Positions 41,406 to 50,441 are shown, counted from the stretch's first letter. The stretch: 64,000 nucleotides of DNA from Sedimentibacter hydroxybenzoicus DSM 7310 (GCF_013403245.1 NZ_JACBNQ010000002.1:62001-126000); one strand, 5' to 3'. Notes: generated by a model from the sequence alone, not told the origin. Made by a program: numbers and translations.

Positions 41406-41618
41406 ATGAACGAGTTTATACTTACAAAGGATATGCTCCTAATCCTCTCCCCGCTTATTCTCCTTCAACTTAGTCTGGCGGTGTACTGCGGCATAAAAAT
41501 CTTCAGGGAAGGTGTTCAAAACCTAAACAAGTGGGCTTGGTTTCTTATCTGCTTGTTTGTTAATGTAATCGGTCCTGTTTTATTTCTTTTGGTAGGAAGA
41601 AAGAAAGAGTTTAAATGA
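41406..41618 (+). CDS. PLDc_N-type small membrane protein (YxlE-like)
   Basis: 70 residues with two helices (LLILSPLILLQLSLAVYCGI and WAWFLICLFVNVIGPVLFLL) and the end GRKKEFK. The helix pair with IxxNxxGP is the phospholipase-D N-terminal membrane module found alone in proteins such as YxlE. GGAGGTGTAACATT precedes the ATG. The order YxlE-like, ATPase, permease echoes yxlEFG of B. subtilis, where these proteins limit an ECF sigma factor. Confidence 0.7.
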   Translation: MNEFILTKDMLLILSPLILLQLSLAVYCGIKIFREGVQNLNKWAWFLICLFVNVIGPVLFLLVGRKKEFK

Positions 41619-41664
41619 TTGCGGTAAAAAGGCTTATAAAATATTTAAATTGTGGAGGCACTAT

Positions 41665-42111
41665 ATGAAAAAGATTATTTTGATTTTTTCTCTTATAGCT
41701 TTAGTAATTTTCATAATTTTGCTTGTTGGGCAAAGTGGTTTTTTCTTGCACTCAAATATTGTGGATAATCCAAGTGATGCGGTAAAACAAGAGGAAGAGA
41801 TACAGCAGCCTCAAACTAAAGACGAGTATGTGTCGCCAGATGATACGCTTTCTGACAAGACCGAGAGCGAGGACGGATCTGAATCAGACATCAAAATCGA
41901 AACGGGAACTTATCAGGGGCAAATCGACAGTAGCTTTATAGAGATAGCTATTTCGGGTGTTCCTGAAGAAAAAGCAATTCAGGTATTTATGTTGTCTGAC
42001 GAGCTTAAGAATGAATTTGGAGATTTGGAACTTAACACAGGCGAGAGCATTAAATTCCAATATTATATCGGCGAAGATGGGCGGAATATCATTGTAGATA
42101 TTGAAAATTAG
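41665..42111 (+). CDS. Membrane-anchored acidic extracellular protein
   Basis: 148 residues: a membrane helix (IILIFSLIALVIFIILLVGQ), then an acidic, disordered stretch (QEEEIQQPQTKDEYVSPDDT) and a small beta-rich domain ending FQYYIGEDGRNIIVDIEN. TGGAGGCACTAT fixes the start. No lipobox. Unknown function; probably envelope-facing partner of the nearby ABC transporter. Confidence 0.6.
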   Translation: MKKIILIFSLIALVIFIILLVGQSGFFLHSNIVDNPSDAVKQEEEIQQPQTKDEYVSPDDTLSDKTESEDGSESDIKIETGTYQGQIDSSFIEIAISGVPEEKAIQVFMLSDELKNEFGDLELNTGESIKFQYYIGEDGRNIIVDIEN

Positions 42112-42152
42112 CATAGGCTCTATTTTATGGTAAAGGGAAAGGAGGGATATCA

Positions 42153-43052
42153 ATGATAACTGTAAAGGGACTTCAAAAGAAGTTTAAAAATTTTTATGCC
42201 CTAAAGAACGTGGATATGCACGTAAAAAAAGGCGAAATATATGGCTTTATAGGCCCAAACGGCTCGGGCAAAACCTCGACGATGAACATTCTCGCTGGTC
42301 TCTCCCGCCCCGCGCAGGGTGAATGTACCGTGAACGGATTGGATGTCACAAAGCTTACTCATCCCGGTGATCTCAAAATCGGTTACCTCCCCGAGGATCC
42401 TAAATTCTATCCATGGATGACCGCGCATGAAACCCTTGACTACTTGTCCGGTGGGCGGAACACTGGACATACTGGAGAGATACTGAGGTGGACGGGATTA
42501 TTGGATGCGCGGAATCGCCGCGTGGGCGGATTCTCTCGTGGCATGAAGCAGCGCCTGGGCATTGGTGCCGCTCTCATACGCAACCCGGAGTTGCTTATTC
42601 TTGATGAGCCATCCTCTGCCCTTGACCCTGAGGGAAGAAGCGAGGTGCTGCGCCTTATCAAGGACCTGAAAGGCATGGGTAAAACCATTCTGTTTTCCAC
42701 GCATATTTTAGACGATGTGGAACGCGTCTGCGACACAGTTGGTATGATAGACGCCGGGCAGATGATGTTTGAAAAACCGCTTAGGCAGCTTCAAAAAGAG
42801 AATACGCAGCCTATTTTTGACATCATTCCTGCTCATTCAGTCGAGTCAAATATTTTAAATGCGTTGGAACGACTTACAGGTGTAGTATCCTTAACAAAAT
42901 CAGAAGGATCCTTAACTGTCAAAGTAGCGGACAATACGGTTTCCGTATCAGTGATGAGGTTCTTGACAGATCATGAAATCGTGATAGAATCCTTTTCTCT
43001 GCGCAAGACGCGCTTAGAGGATTTGTTTTTGCATGGGGTGAACACGAAATGA
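42153..43052 (+). CDS. ABC transporter ATP-binding protein
   Basis: 299 residues. Walker A GPNGSGKTS, signature variant GGFSRGMKQRLG, Walker B LLILDEPSSALDPEG and an H-loop STHILDDVERV are present. The extra C-terminal ~80 residues are typical of drug/bacitracin-type (BcrA/YxlF-like) ATPases. AAAGGAGGGATATCA precedes the ATG. It overlaps the permease gene by four bases. Together they likely export a peptide or protect from one. Confidence 0.9.
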   Translation: MITVKGLQKKFKNFYALKNVDMHVKKGEIYGFIGPNGSGKTSTMNILAGLSRPAQGECTVNGLDVTKLTHPGDLKIGYLPEDPKFYPWMTAHETLDYLSGGRNTGHTGEILRWTGLLDARNRRVGGFSRGMKQRLGIGAALIRNPELLILDEPSSALDPEGRSEVLRLIKDLKGMGKTILFSTHILDDVERVCDTVGMIDAGQMMFEKPLRQLQKENTQPIFDIIPAHSVESNILNALERLTGVVSLTKSEGSLTVKVADNTVSVSVMRFLTDHEIVIESFSLRKTRLEDLFLHGVNTK

Positions 43053-43831
43053 GAACTGAGATTATCAAGGAACTGCGATATGCCAGAAGAAGTGGTCGAG
43101 TTTTGATTCTATTTGCGAGCTTTCTATTTTTTGCGTTGCTTACCCCCGTGATGCTAAAGGTGGTACTTCCAATGGTACTATCCGGTCAGCTTGCCGGGGA
43201 AGCTTCACAGGGCATTAGCGGCCTGACCGATATGACACAGCTTGACTGTATTCGTAACTATATGGACGATGTATTGCAGATCGGAACAATCATCATTGCT
43301 TTTACGCTGTGCGGACTTACAGCGTCTGAGATTCGGGATAATACATGGGTATTGCCCTTGTGCGCCGGTAAACGCTTCGGGCGGATGGTTGGTGCGAAAC
43401 TGCTGGTTTTCGGTGTTCTGATGGTATTAATCCCCATCATAGCGCTGCTTGTCGATTACGGTTATTCCGGGTTTCTCTTTGGCTTTGAAATCGGCGTTAT
43501 ACCTATTTTATATGGCGGGCTGCTACAAGGAATCTATGTGTTATTTTTACTCTCCTGCCTGATAATGTGGGGTGTTTTATTGAAAAGGCCGATTCCCGCC
43601 GGGTTTTTGACGCTGGTAACGGCGTTTGGAATACACTTCATTTCTTCCTTGCTTCGATTTGGGAAGTGGACCCCTTCCGGATTGTTGGTTGAAGCACAGA
43701 AACTTATGCCGTCGGTTACTCCATCGTTACTTATCCCGATAGCTGTGACAGTGCTGCTCATCGTTTTTATGACGGCTCTTACCCTGTTGAGGCTCAGACA
43801 ATTGGAGTGGAATGCGCGTGCCGAACGGTGA
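43049..43831 (+). CDS. ABC-2 type permease
   Basis: 260 residues with about six membrane helices (RVLILFASFLFFALLTPVML first, TVLLIVFMTALTLLRLRQLE last). The motif TASEIRDNTWVLPLCAGKRF matches the ABC-2 core in which a conserved E..GT.. loop enters the membrane. It is coupled to the ATPase by overlap. Substrate unknown; YxlG-like by position. Confidence 0.82.
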   Translation: MRTEIIKELRYARRSGRVLILFASFLFFALLTPVMLKVVLPMVLSGQLAGEASQGISGLTDMTQLDCIRNYMDDVLQIGTIIIAFTLCGLTASEIRDNTWVLPLCAGKRFGRMVGAKLLVFGVLMVLIPIIALLVDYGYSGFLFGFEIGVIPILYGGLLQGIYVLFLLSCLIMWGVLLKRPIPAGFLTLVTAFGIHFISSLLRFGKWTPSGLLVEAQKLMPSVTPSLLIPIAVTVLLIVFMTALTLLRLRQLEWNARAER

Positions 43832-43851
43832 GAAGGTTATAAGGTGTAAGT

Positions 43852-45336
43852 ATGAAAAAATTAAGAATACTCGAAGGTCATAGGATTTGGGTATGGTTTA
43901 TCCTTTTATCCATACTGATTAGCTTGCTCGTTGCGCTGCTTTCCAGCAGTCTGCAAATCAAGCGGAATATGCGTGCCGATGCGACGCTTGATGAATTTAA
44001 GGCACATATGGATGAGCGTATTCCTGCTCTGATGAAGCAGTATCGTATTCCGGGCTGCAACATCGCGCTTGTGAAGGACAGCGAAGTCGTTTGGACACAA
44101 GGTTATGGGTATGCAGATGTGGCAAGCGGCAGAGAACTGACGGCCAATACGCCTATGAGCGTTCAATCCATTACAAAATCCGTTACAGCCTGGGGCGTAA
44201 TGCGACTTGTGGAAAAGGGCTTGATTGACTTGGACGATCCGGTGTCGCAGTATCTGAAAAGCTGGAAATTTCCGCAGTCGGACTATCCGACAGAGAAAAT
44301 TACAACACGGCTTCTTTTAAGCCACACTGCGGGGATGCCATTGGGGGATTTCACCAATGTCTACGCCCCCGGAGAAACAATGCCCTCTAACCGGGATGTG
44401 ATGACGAGGGAAGCGGTGCTGACACGCGAGGCGGGGACGGGATTTTCTTACTCCAACACAGGCTATAATCTTTTGGAAATTTTAATTGAGGATGTCACGG
44501 GGCAAAGCTTTTCGGAATATATACGCACGGAAGTTTTACTCCCGCTGGGTATGAAAAGCGCCTTCTTTGATATACACACGGCAGCGAATCCTTATCCACC
44601 CACGGGGTATAACCTTAGAGGGAAACCGGTGCCGGTCTATCTCTATCCCTCAAAGGCTTCAGGCGGTCTGTTTGCCACAGCTCACGATATTGCTCGCTTT
44701 GCGGCGGCGGGGATGAAAGAAAACCCTGTGTTAAGTGATGAAAGTATCAAGCTGCTGTATGCTCCACAAAACCATAAAATTGGCATTTACGGTTTGATAT
44801 TTGAGGCGTATGGATTTGGTCACTATATTGAAAAGCTGCCAAACGGTGCGCTCTCAGTTTCTCACGGCGGCCAAGGCAACGGCATCATGACGCATATGCA
44901 GGCTGTGCCGGAGACAGGCGACGCCATCGTGATTCTCACAAACAGCCAACGAAGCTGGCCTTTCATTGCATATGTTTTAAGTGATTGGGCGCAGTGGCGA
45001 GGGTTTCCTTCTGTCGGCATGGGAAGGATTATCTGGGGGCATTACGTACTCTGCGCTGTGATCGGTATGTTGATCTCAACAAGCCTTCTAATGGTATTTA
45101 GGCTGCTTATAAATTTTTATCAGCACAAGCGAACCAGTTTCAGACTGCTTCAAGTTGGTGCAGCATCTATCCTGCTCGGACTTCTAATTTGGTGCGCTTG
45201 CCAGAAATACTTATTTATAACTTCGGTTTTTCCGATTCTGTCCACGTGGCTTGGGGGCGCGACATTAGTGTTCTCCATAGCACTGCTGTTGTCGGCCTTG
45301 TTCCCCACACACCCAAGAAATACAGGCAAACTCTAA
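43852..45336 (+). CDS. Class C beta-lactamase-fold serine hydrolase, membrane-bound
   Basis: 494 residues. N-terminal helix (WVWFILLSILISLLVALLSS), then the penicillin-binding fold with catalytic Ser106 and Lys109 (SVQSITK), YSN in FSYSNTGYNL and HGG in VSHGGQGNG. The last ~140 residues hold three more helices. This is the FmtA/PBP4*-like membrane esterase or peptidase layout rather than a secreted antibiotic-degrading enzyme. With the two-component system and ABC pair it fits envelope modification or peptide resistance. Confidence 0.85.
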   Translation: MKKLRILEGHRIWVWFILLSILISLLVALLSSSLQIKRNMRADATLDEFKAHMDERIPALMKQYRIPGCNIALVKDSEVVWTQGYGYADVASGRELTANTPMSVQSITKSVTAWGVMRLVEKGLIDLDDPVSQYLKSWKFPQSDYPTEKITTRLLLSHTAGMPLGDFTNVYAPGETMPSNRDVMTREAVLTREAGTGFSYSNTGYNLLEILIEDVTGQSFSEYIRTEVLLPLGMKSAFFDIHTAANPYPPTGYNLRGKPVPVYLYPSKASGGLFATAHDIARFAAAGMKENPVLSDESIKLLYAPQNHKIGIYGLIFEAYGFGHYIEKLPNGALSVSHGGQGNGIMTHMQAVPETGDAIVILTNSQRSWPFIAYVLSDWAQWRGFPSVGMGRIIWGHYVLCAVIGMLISTSLLMVFRLLINFYQHKRTSFRLLQVGAASILLGLLIWCACQKYLFITSVFPILSTWLGGATLVFSIALLLSALFPTHPRNTGKL

Positions 45337-45346
45337 TGCTGAATTT

Positions 45347-45427
45347 AGAGCCGGAGGTGTGTCTTCCGTTTTATTACTTGATATATTTCTGCAGCCACTT
45401 ATCCTGTGACAATATATTTTTTATAAT
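45347..45427 (+). promoter_or_regulatory. Terminator-promoter module, copy 2
   Basis: GCCGGAGGTG.. with TCTTCCGTTTT (terminator), ATTACTTGATATAT, ACTTATC (45397-45403), TGAC and -10 TATAAT (45422-45427) repeat the layout of 40873-40957. It lies before the membrane protein gene at 45467. Confidence 0.6.
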
Positions 45428-45466
45428 GAATATGAAATGAAAAGACGGATCAGAGGAGGATTGATC

Positions 45467-45931
45467 ATGAAAAAAACAATAAACCAACGCCCCGTCATCC
45501 CATTTACTCTACGGTTTATTGCAATACACACGCTGACCTATCTGGTCTTCGGAATTTTCTTTATGCTGGTTAGCAGATATTTTGAATATTTCAAAAACGA
45601 CCCAATATTTGAATTGGTGATGAAGCCCTCCGATTCATTGTACGTCGGGCTTGCGCCCCTTGCACAAGTATTGCGCGGTGCACTATTAGCACTTGCAATT
45701 TTTCCGTTCCGCGAGGTCATTATCGGGCGCAGATTTGGTTGGCTCAAGCTGTTCTTTTTACTGTTTGTGCTTACCAGTATCGGTGCGGTCATTACTGGTC
45801 CGGGGTCGATTGAAGGCTTCCTGTATACTCGATTTTCCTTCAACCCGCTCATCGGATACCCGGAAGTCGCCTTGCAAATGTTTGCGTTCTCTTGGCTATT
45901 TTGCCGCTGGCAGAACAAGCGCAAAATATGA
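45467..45931 (+). CDS. Four-helix membrane protein, unknown
   Basis: 154 residues with about four helices (RFIAIHTLTYLVFGIFFMLV, VLRGALLALAIFPF, LKLFFLLFVLTSIGAVITG, VALQMFAFSWLFC). AGAGGAGGATTGATC precedes the ATG, ten codons inside a longer frame. I recognise no family. It has its own copy of the duplicated promoter module. Confidence 0.6.
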   Translation: MKKTINQRPVIPFTLRFIAIHTLTYLVFGIFFMLVSRYFEYFKNDPIFELVMKPSDSLYVGLAPLAQVLRGALLALAIFPFREVIIGRRFGWLKLFFLLFVLTSIGAVITGPGSIEGFLYTRFSFNPLIGYPEVALQMFAFSWLFCRWQNKRKI

Positions 45932-45988
45932 AATGGGATGAAGCAATGAAAAATCTAAACCAAATCAATAAATGGGTGGGGTTACAAT

Positions 45989-46792
45989 ATGGACTACATC
46001 AATAGTAACAAACAAGCTTGGGAAGATGCCTTTGATAATAGTAGACCGGGCTGGGGTGAGAATCACCTGGAAAAGCTAATCAACCAAACACTTCCGTTTT
46101 TTAATCAAGATGTGATTGTTGAGCTAAAAGAAGTTGGGCTTGACGGCAAGACGATTGCACAGTTTTGCTGTAACAACGGTAGAGAATTGTTATCCGCTAT
46201 GCAGTTAAACCCAAAACACGGCATCGGCTTTGACATCGCCGAAAATTTCATCGAACAGGCCACACAAATGGCGGCTAAAATCGGGCGTGCAAATTGCGAA
46301 TTTATAGCCTGCAATCTCCTGGATATTGACGAAAAATATCATGGCAAATTTGACTTCATCTTCTTTACCGTAGGCGCAATCACATGGTTTGAGGACTTGG
46401 AGCTGCTTTTTTCTAAGGTCTCCAAGTGCCTATCCCCGCAAGGGAAATTGCTCATCAACGACTACCATCCGTTCACGAATATGCTACCCACGCCTGGCGA
46501 GGGCGCATACGACCCGAAACATTTGAATCGTGCGGTCTACTCCTACTTTAAGAAGGAGCCGTGGGTTGAAAATAACGGCATGAGCTACATTACTCCGGAG
46601 TACCATTCCAAGACCTTCACGAACTTTCCGCATACGCTGTCGGACATTATCAATGCTGTGATTCACGCAGGAATGTCCATACAAAAGCTGAGCGAGTACG
46701 ACTATGATGTCGGGCTGTCAGATGTTTATAACAATAAGGGATTTCCTTTGTCCTTCATACTCGTCAGTGAAAAAATGGGAAGGGAGATTTGA
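45989..46792 (+). CDS. Class I SAM-dependent methyltransferase
   Basis: 267 residues. IAQFCCNNGRELLSAMQL (motif I variant with C-C-N-N-G), GIGFDIAENFIEQA (motif II), FDFIFFTVGAITWF and the LLINDYHPFTNMLP strand fit a Rossmann-fold small-molecule methyltransferase. Substrate unknown. The ATG follows GGGGTTACAAT. Three bases separate it from the next gene, so they are likely coexpressed. Confidence 0.85.
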   Translation: MDYINSNKQAWEDAFDNSRPGWGENHLEKLINQTLPFFNQDVIVELKEVGLDGKTIAQFCCNNGRELLSAMQLNPKHGIGFDIAENFIEQATQMAAKIGRANCEFIACNLLDIDEKYHGKFDFIFFTVGAITWFEDLELLFSKVSKCLSPQGKLLINDYHPFTNMLPTPGEGAYDPKHLNRAVYSYFKKEPWVENNGMSYITPEYHSKTFTNFPHTLSDIINAVIHAGMSIQKLSEYDYDVGLSDVYNNKGFPLSFILVSEKMGREI

Positions 46793-46795
46793 CAA

Positions 46796-47242
46796 ATGGA
46801 TCATGTTGTATATCTTGATGCAAAAGAAAAGGAATTGGACAAGTTCAAAAGTGGCCAGAAAAGCATGATTATCCGGGGAGCTGCCGGAAGAAAACTGCCC
46901 CACGGGCGGGTTCATCCCGGCGAGGTTTTATGGTTTGTTGAAAACAGCGGCGACGGGCTGGTGCGATGCTGCGCCACGGTAAAAAAGGTGTTTAGCTCAG
47001 AAAAGTTGACTGAGGAAGAATCTCAAAAGCTAATTTCAGATTATCAGGCAATGCTTTGTCTTACCCCTAATCAGATTAAGCGCTGGGGCGGCAAACGCTA
47101 TCTTGTGCTGATTGAGGTGGAAAATTTGCAGGAAATCACACCTTTTGCAGTTGATCGGAGCAGCTACGGCAACATGGACGACTGGCTCCCCGTCGATAAT
47201 ATCGAACGCATAAAAAATAATCTCTCTGATTCCTGTTGGTAA
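46796..47242 (+). CDS. ASCH/PUA-like domain protein
   Basis: 148 residues. KFKSGQKSMIIRGAAGRKLP with HPGEVLWFVENSGDGLVRCC and KRWGGKRYLVLIEVENLQEI follow the ASCH-like pattern (a beta-barrel related to PUA that may bind RNA). The call is tentative. GGAGATTTGACAA precedes the ATG. Small stand-alone members have no firmly known role. Confidence 0.5.
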   Translation: MDHVVYLDAKEKELDKFKSGQKSMIIRGAAGRKLPHGRVHPGEVLWFVENSGDGLVRCCATVKKVFSSEKLTEEESQKLISDYQAMLCLTPNQIKRWGGKRYLVLIEVENLQEITPFAVDRSSYGNMDDWLPVDNIERIKNNLSDSCW

Positions 47243-47295
47243 AAGAGAGGACGAAGCGGATTACTTTCTTTAAAATAGAGATAGGAGATGATGGT

Positions 47296-48153
47296 ATGGA
47301 ATGGCTGAACAGGTTAAATGCAGTAATCGCGTATCTGGAAGATCACATAGAAGACGAGATTGACCTAACGCGAATGGCGCAGATTGCCTGTTGCTCCCCC
47401 TTTCACTTCCAGCGTATGTTTTCCTATCTGGCGGAGGTGCCGCTCGGGGAATATATACGCAGACGGAAAATGACAAGAGCGGCGGCTGACTTGCAAGATG
47501 ACAGTGTGCGAATCATTGATGTTGCCTTAAAATATGGCTATGAATCGCCTACGGCTTTCAATCGCGCTTTTAAGAGCATACATGGAATCGCGCCTTCAAA
47601 AGCACGAAAATCCGGAGCGGTTCTAAAAGCCTACCTGCCCATCAGCTTCAAAATCACTATAAAAGGAGAGGTTGAAATGGATTATCGTATTGAAAAGAAG
47701 GACGAATTTAGAATCGTGGGAGCTAAAGAGCATTATGTTCTGAATGTGGAAGAAAATTTCACGCAGATTCCGGTATTCTGGCAGAAAACAGTGCAGAGCG
47801 GCATATTTTCGCAGATTTTAGAACTCGTGAATCAAGAGCCTAAAGGAATCATGGGCGTAACCAGCAGTATGAAAGGCAAGGATTTCGATTATTACATTGC
47901 CGCCCCCAGCGACATGGCTGTACCGGAAGGGTTGTATGAATATAATGTTCCGGCTTGCACATGGGCGATTTTTACTTGCATCGGTCCCATGCCAACGGCT
48001 ATCCAAGCCTTGCAAAAGCGTATCGTCAGGGAATGGCTTCCGACTTCCGGCTATGAGTATGCCGATGCACCAGATATTGAAGTATATTTCGAAGGAAATC
48101 AACAGGCCGAGGACTATCGGTGTGAGGTTTGGCTACCGGTGGAAAAGAAATAA
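47296..48153 (+). CDS. AraC-family regulator fused to GyrI-like effector domain
   Basis: 285 residues. Two HTHs of AraC type at about 8-105 (DLTRMAQIACCSPFHFQRMF and IIDVALKYGYESPTAFNRAF). A GyrI-like domain follows from about 130 (MDYRIEKKDEFRIVGAKEHY..WAIFTCIGPMPTAI..DIEVYFEG), which binds hydrophobic drugs or cations in related regulators such as Rob and BmrR. ATAGGAGATGATGGT fixes the start. Possibly regulates this cargo module in response to a drug. Confidence 0.88.
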   Translation: MEWLNRLNAVIAYLEDHIEDEIDLTRMAQIACCSPFHFQRMFSYLAEVPLGEYIRRRKMTRAAADLQDDSVRIIDVALKYGYESPTAFNRAFKSIHGIAPSKARKSGAVLKAYLPISFKITIKGEVEMDYRIEKKDEFRIVGAKEHYVLNVEENFTQIPVFWQKTVQSGIFSQILELVNQEPKGIMGVTSSMKGKDFDYYIAAPSDMAVPEGLYEYNVPACTWAIFTCIGPMPTAIQALQKRIVREWLPTSGYEYADAPDIEVYFEGNQQAEDYRCEVWLPVEKK

Positions 48154-48261
48154 ACGAGGTTCGCTAAGCCGACGGCTCTCTCACCAAGAGTACCAAAGTG
48201 GACGGCTGCGAGATAGGCGGAAACGGCGCGAGAAAGTTGAAAAATGCTACAAATATTAAGT

Positions 48262-48303
48262 AAAGCACAGCCGGACGGGAAATTTCCTGTCCGGCTGTGC
48301 TTT
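48262..48303 (+). terminator. Strong terminator
   Basis: AAAGCACAGCCGGAC and GTCCGGCTGTGCTTT form a 15-bp stem around a short inner hairpin. It closes the two-component/ABC module. Between 48304 and 48458 I see no gene; part of the 395-bp gap is taken by the boundary repeat below. Confidence 0.85.
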
Positions 48304-48458
48304 ACGTACCCGGTTTGCCATGTAGGTTCACATCATATCCCTATGAACGTGTTCCCTTTGGTTTTCCGGGCTTTTGTTATTAAAGTGTTTGTTCGCCTTG
48401 TACCCCAAAAGTTAAAATCAAATTCCTGTTTGACGACACTATGTACAGATATACTTTC

Positions 48459-48546
48459 TACACCATCCTTTTGCAAGAATGCTCTGGACGATACTGGGGA
48501 TGTAACGGAGAATAGGAAAACGAGGCTGACAAACGCCAGCCTCGTT
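48459..48546 (+). repeat. Cargo-boundary repeat, copy 2
   Basis: In frame HHPFARMLWTILGM-stop, then hairpin AACGAGGCTG/CAGCCTCGTT (48519-48528/48537-48546). The hairpin also lies just after the arsC stop on the minus strand and can terminate the arsenic operon. It divides the two-component module from the arsenic module. Confidence 0.72.
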
Positions 48547-48548
48547 CT

Positions 48549-48956
48549 TTATAGTTTGTTGTCAGCGATTCGCTCTCTCAAATTCTCAATTTTAGAGCGG
48601 ATTGCTTTTATAGTACGTTCAAAGTCCACATCGCTTTTGCCGGTTGGGTCATCTAACCCCCAATCCTCCCTGTGCATACAGGGCAAAAAAGGACACTGCA
48701 CATTGCAGCCCATAGTCACCACGATATCAACTGGGGGAATCTCCTCCAGCAGCTTACTGCGCTGAGTTCGCTCCATGTCGATGCCATAAATCTGCTTCAT
48801 CAGCCGCACAGCATCCTGATTGATTTGCGGCTTTACTTCCGTTCCGGCAGAATAGCTTTCAAAGACATCAGACGCAAGGTGCTTGCCCAGTGCTTCGGCA
48901 ATTTGGCTGCGGCAGGAGTTGTGTACGCAGATAAATGCTACTTTAGGTTTGCTCAT
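48549..48956 (-). CDS. arsC: Arsenate reductase, thioredoxin-coupled
   Basis: 135 residues. CX5R phosphatase loop C10VHNSCR16 with Ser, and cysteines in TMGCNVQCPFLPC match the low-molecular-weight phosphatase class of ArsC, which reduces arsenate to arsenite by a three-cysteine cascade. The ATG overlaps the acr3 stop (ATGA). AAAGGATGG lies eight bases before it. Last gene of the arsenic operon. Confidence 0.92.
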   Translation of the reverse strand: MSKPKVAFICVHNSCRSQIAEALGKHLASDVFESYSAGTEVKPQINQDAVRLMKQIYGIDMERTQRSKLLEEIPPVDIVVTMGCNVQCPFLPCMHREDWGLDDPTGKSDVDFERTIKAIRSKIENLRERIADNKL

Positions 48957-49999
48957 ACTGGAAACCATCCTTTCGTTTTGTTGGCGATTTTTACAAGCAA
49001 CAGCATCACCGGCACCTCGGTCAGCACGCCAACTACGGTGGCAAGAGCCGCCGGTGAAGTAGTACCAAACAATGCAATCGCCACAGCGACCGACAGTTCA
49101 AAGAAGTTGGACGCGCCAATCATCCCCGCAGGGGCGGCAATATCATGGGGCAGCTTCAGCCATTTGCAAGCAAAATAAGCGATGAAGAAAATAAGGAAAG
49201 TTTGCAAAACAAGCGGCACAGCAATGAGTAGAATGTGAAGCGGATTATTCAAAATCACATCACCTTGGAAGGAAAACAGCAATACCAAAGTGAGCAGCAG
49301 ACCAATGCTGGTGGCATTATCAAATTTATGGACAAAGGTGTTTTCAAAATACTCTGTGCCCTTACGATTTGTCACCAGCACACGGGTCAGAATACCGCCC
49401 GCAAGCGGAATGACTACAAATAAAATGACCGATAAAATCAGCGTGTCCCATGGCACGGACACGTTGGAAACGCCCAGTAGGAATTTCACAATCGGCACAA
49501 AGGCAACCAGAATAATCAAATCGTTGGTTGCTACCTGTACTACGGTGTAGGCAGGGTTTCCTTTGGTGAGCGTGCTCCAGACGAACACCATCGCTGTGCA
49601 GGGTGCCGCACCCAAGAGTACTGCACCCGCCAGATACTCCTTGGCGAGGTCAGGGGCAATCAAGCCCTTAAAAACCACATAGAAAAATAGCGCGGCGATA
49701 CCGTACATGGTGAACGGCTTGATGAGCCAATTTGTCGCCCAAGTGACAAACAGCCCCTTTGGATTTTTACCCACATTTTTGACACTCTGAAAATTCACCT
49801 TCATCATCATGGGATAAATCATCACCCAAATGAGGATGGCGACCGGAATGGACACTCTGGCATACTCAAAACGGCCTAAAAATGCAGGAACGGCAGGTGA
49901 AAATTTGCCAATCAACACGCCTGCCACCATACAAAGAGCGACCCACACGGTCAAGTATTTTTGAAAGAAGCCAATGCTTTGTGATTTTTCATTTGCCAT
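48953..49999 (-). CDS. acr3: Arsenite efflux transporter, ACR3 family
   Basis: 348 residues with about ten helices. Conserved LGAAPCTAMVFVWS carries the essential cysteine of ACR3 transporters, and the C-terminal GMIGASNFFELSVAVAIALF block is typical. It exports arsenite using the proton gradient. GAGGGTAAAGTT precedes the ATG. Upstream gene is the thioredoxin-like protein, four bases away. Confidence 0.94.
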   Translation of the reverse strand: MANEKSQSIGFFQKYLTVWVALCMVAGVLIGKFSPAVPAFLGRFEYARVSIPVAILIWVMIYPMMMKVNFQSVKNVGKNPKGLFVTWATNWLIKPFTMYGIAALFFYVVFKGLIAPDLAKEYLAGAVLLGAAPCTAMVFVWSTLTKGNPAYTVVQVATNDLIILVAFVPIVKFLLGVSNVSVPWDTLILSVILFVVIPLAGGILTRVLVTNRKGTEYFENTFVHKFDNATSIGLLLTLVLLFSFQGDVILNNPLHILLIAVPLVLQTFLIFFIAYFACKWLKLPHDIAAPAGMIGASNFFELSVAVAIALFGTTSPAALATVVGVLTEVPVMLLLVKIANKTKGWFPV

Positions 50000-50003
50000 A
50001 ACT

Positions 50004-50441
50004 TTACCCTCGTACCTTTTGCAGAATTTTAACGACCTCGTCCTTTTTCAAAACCTTGCCAAAGGAAACGACCTTGCCGTCCACAACCAAAGCAGGAGTT
50101 GTCATCACGCCGTAAGCAGCAATCTGTGTAAAGTCCGTCACATGGTCAATGGTGGCATCCATGCCAAGCTCTTTGAGCGCTTCCAAGGTAGCCGCTTCCA
50201 GTTGATTGCACTTTGCACAGCCCGAGCCAAGCACCTTGACGGATGAACCGCTGACTTTTGCTTTTTCGGCTTCCGCAATCGTTTCTGTATTGCAGTCACC
50301 GCCACAGCAGCAACCGGAGCTTTTTGCTTCTTCGGCAGCTTTCTTTGCAGCAATTTCGAAGGGATTGCACATTCCGCCGCAATCACACTGCACCAGTTCT
50401 TCCTCTGCATTTTTCTTTTTACCAAAACCAAACAATGCCAT
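50004..50441 (-). CDS. Thioredoxin-fold redox protein with cysteine-rich N-terminal extension
   Basis: 145 residues. The C-terminal ~77 residues (VKVLGSGCAKCNQLEAATLE..TTPALVVDGKVVSFGK) are the small thioredoxin-like redox-active disulfide protein 2 (CxxC, cis-Pro in TTPA). The first ~65 are extra: CDCGGMCN and SSGCCCGGDCN clusters that could bind arsenite. Found in many arsenic operons; probably supplies electrons or handles thiolated arsenic. GGAGGATTTTATT precedes the ATG. Confidence 0.85.
   Translation of the reverse strand: MALFGFGKKKNAEEELVQCDCGGMCNPFEIAAKKAAEEAKSSGCCCGGDCNTETIAEAEKAKVSGSSVKVLGSGCAKCNQLEAATLEALKELGMDATIDHVTDFTQIAAYGVMTTPALVVDGKVVSFGKVLKKDEVVKILQKVRG

Noticed and set aside
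43852-45336. Antibiotic-resistance beta-lactamase
   Set aside because: The membrane helices at both ends and the operon context fit an envelope hydrolase. The catalytic fold alone does not show drug hydrolysis.
48244-48765. 173-codon plus-strand frame after the AraC gene
   Set aside because: It runs through a terminator hairpin, a boundary repeat and the end of arsC; no ribosome site.
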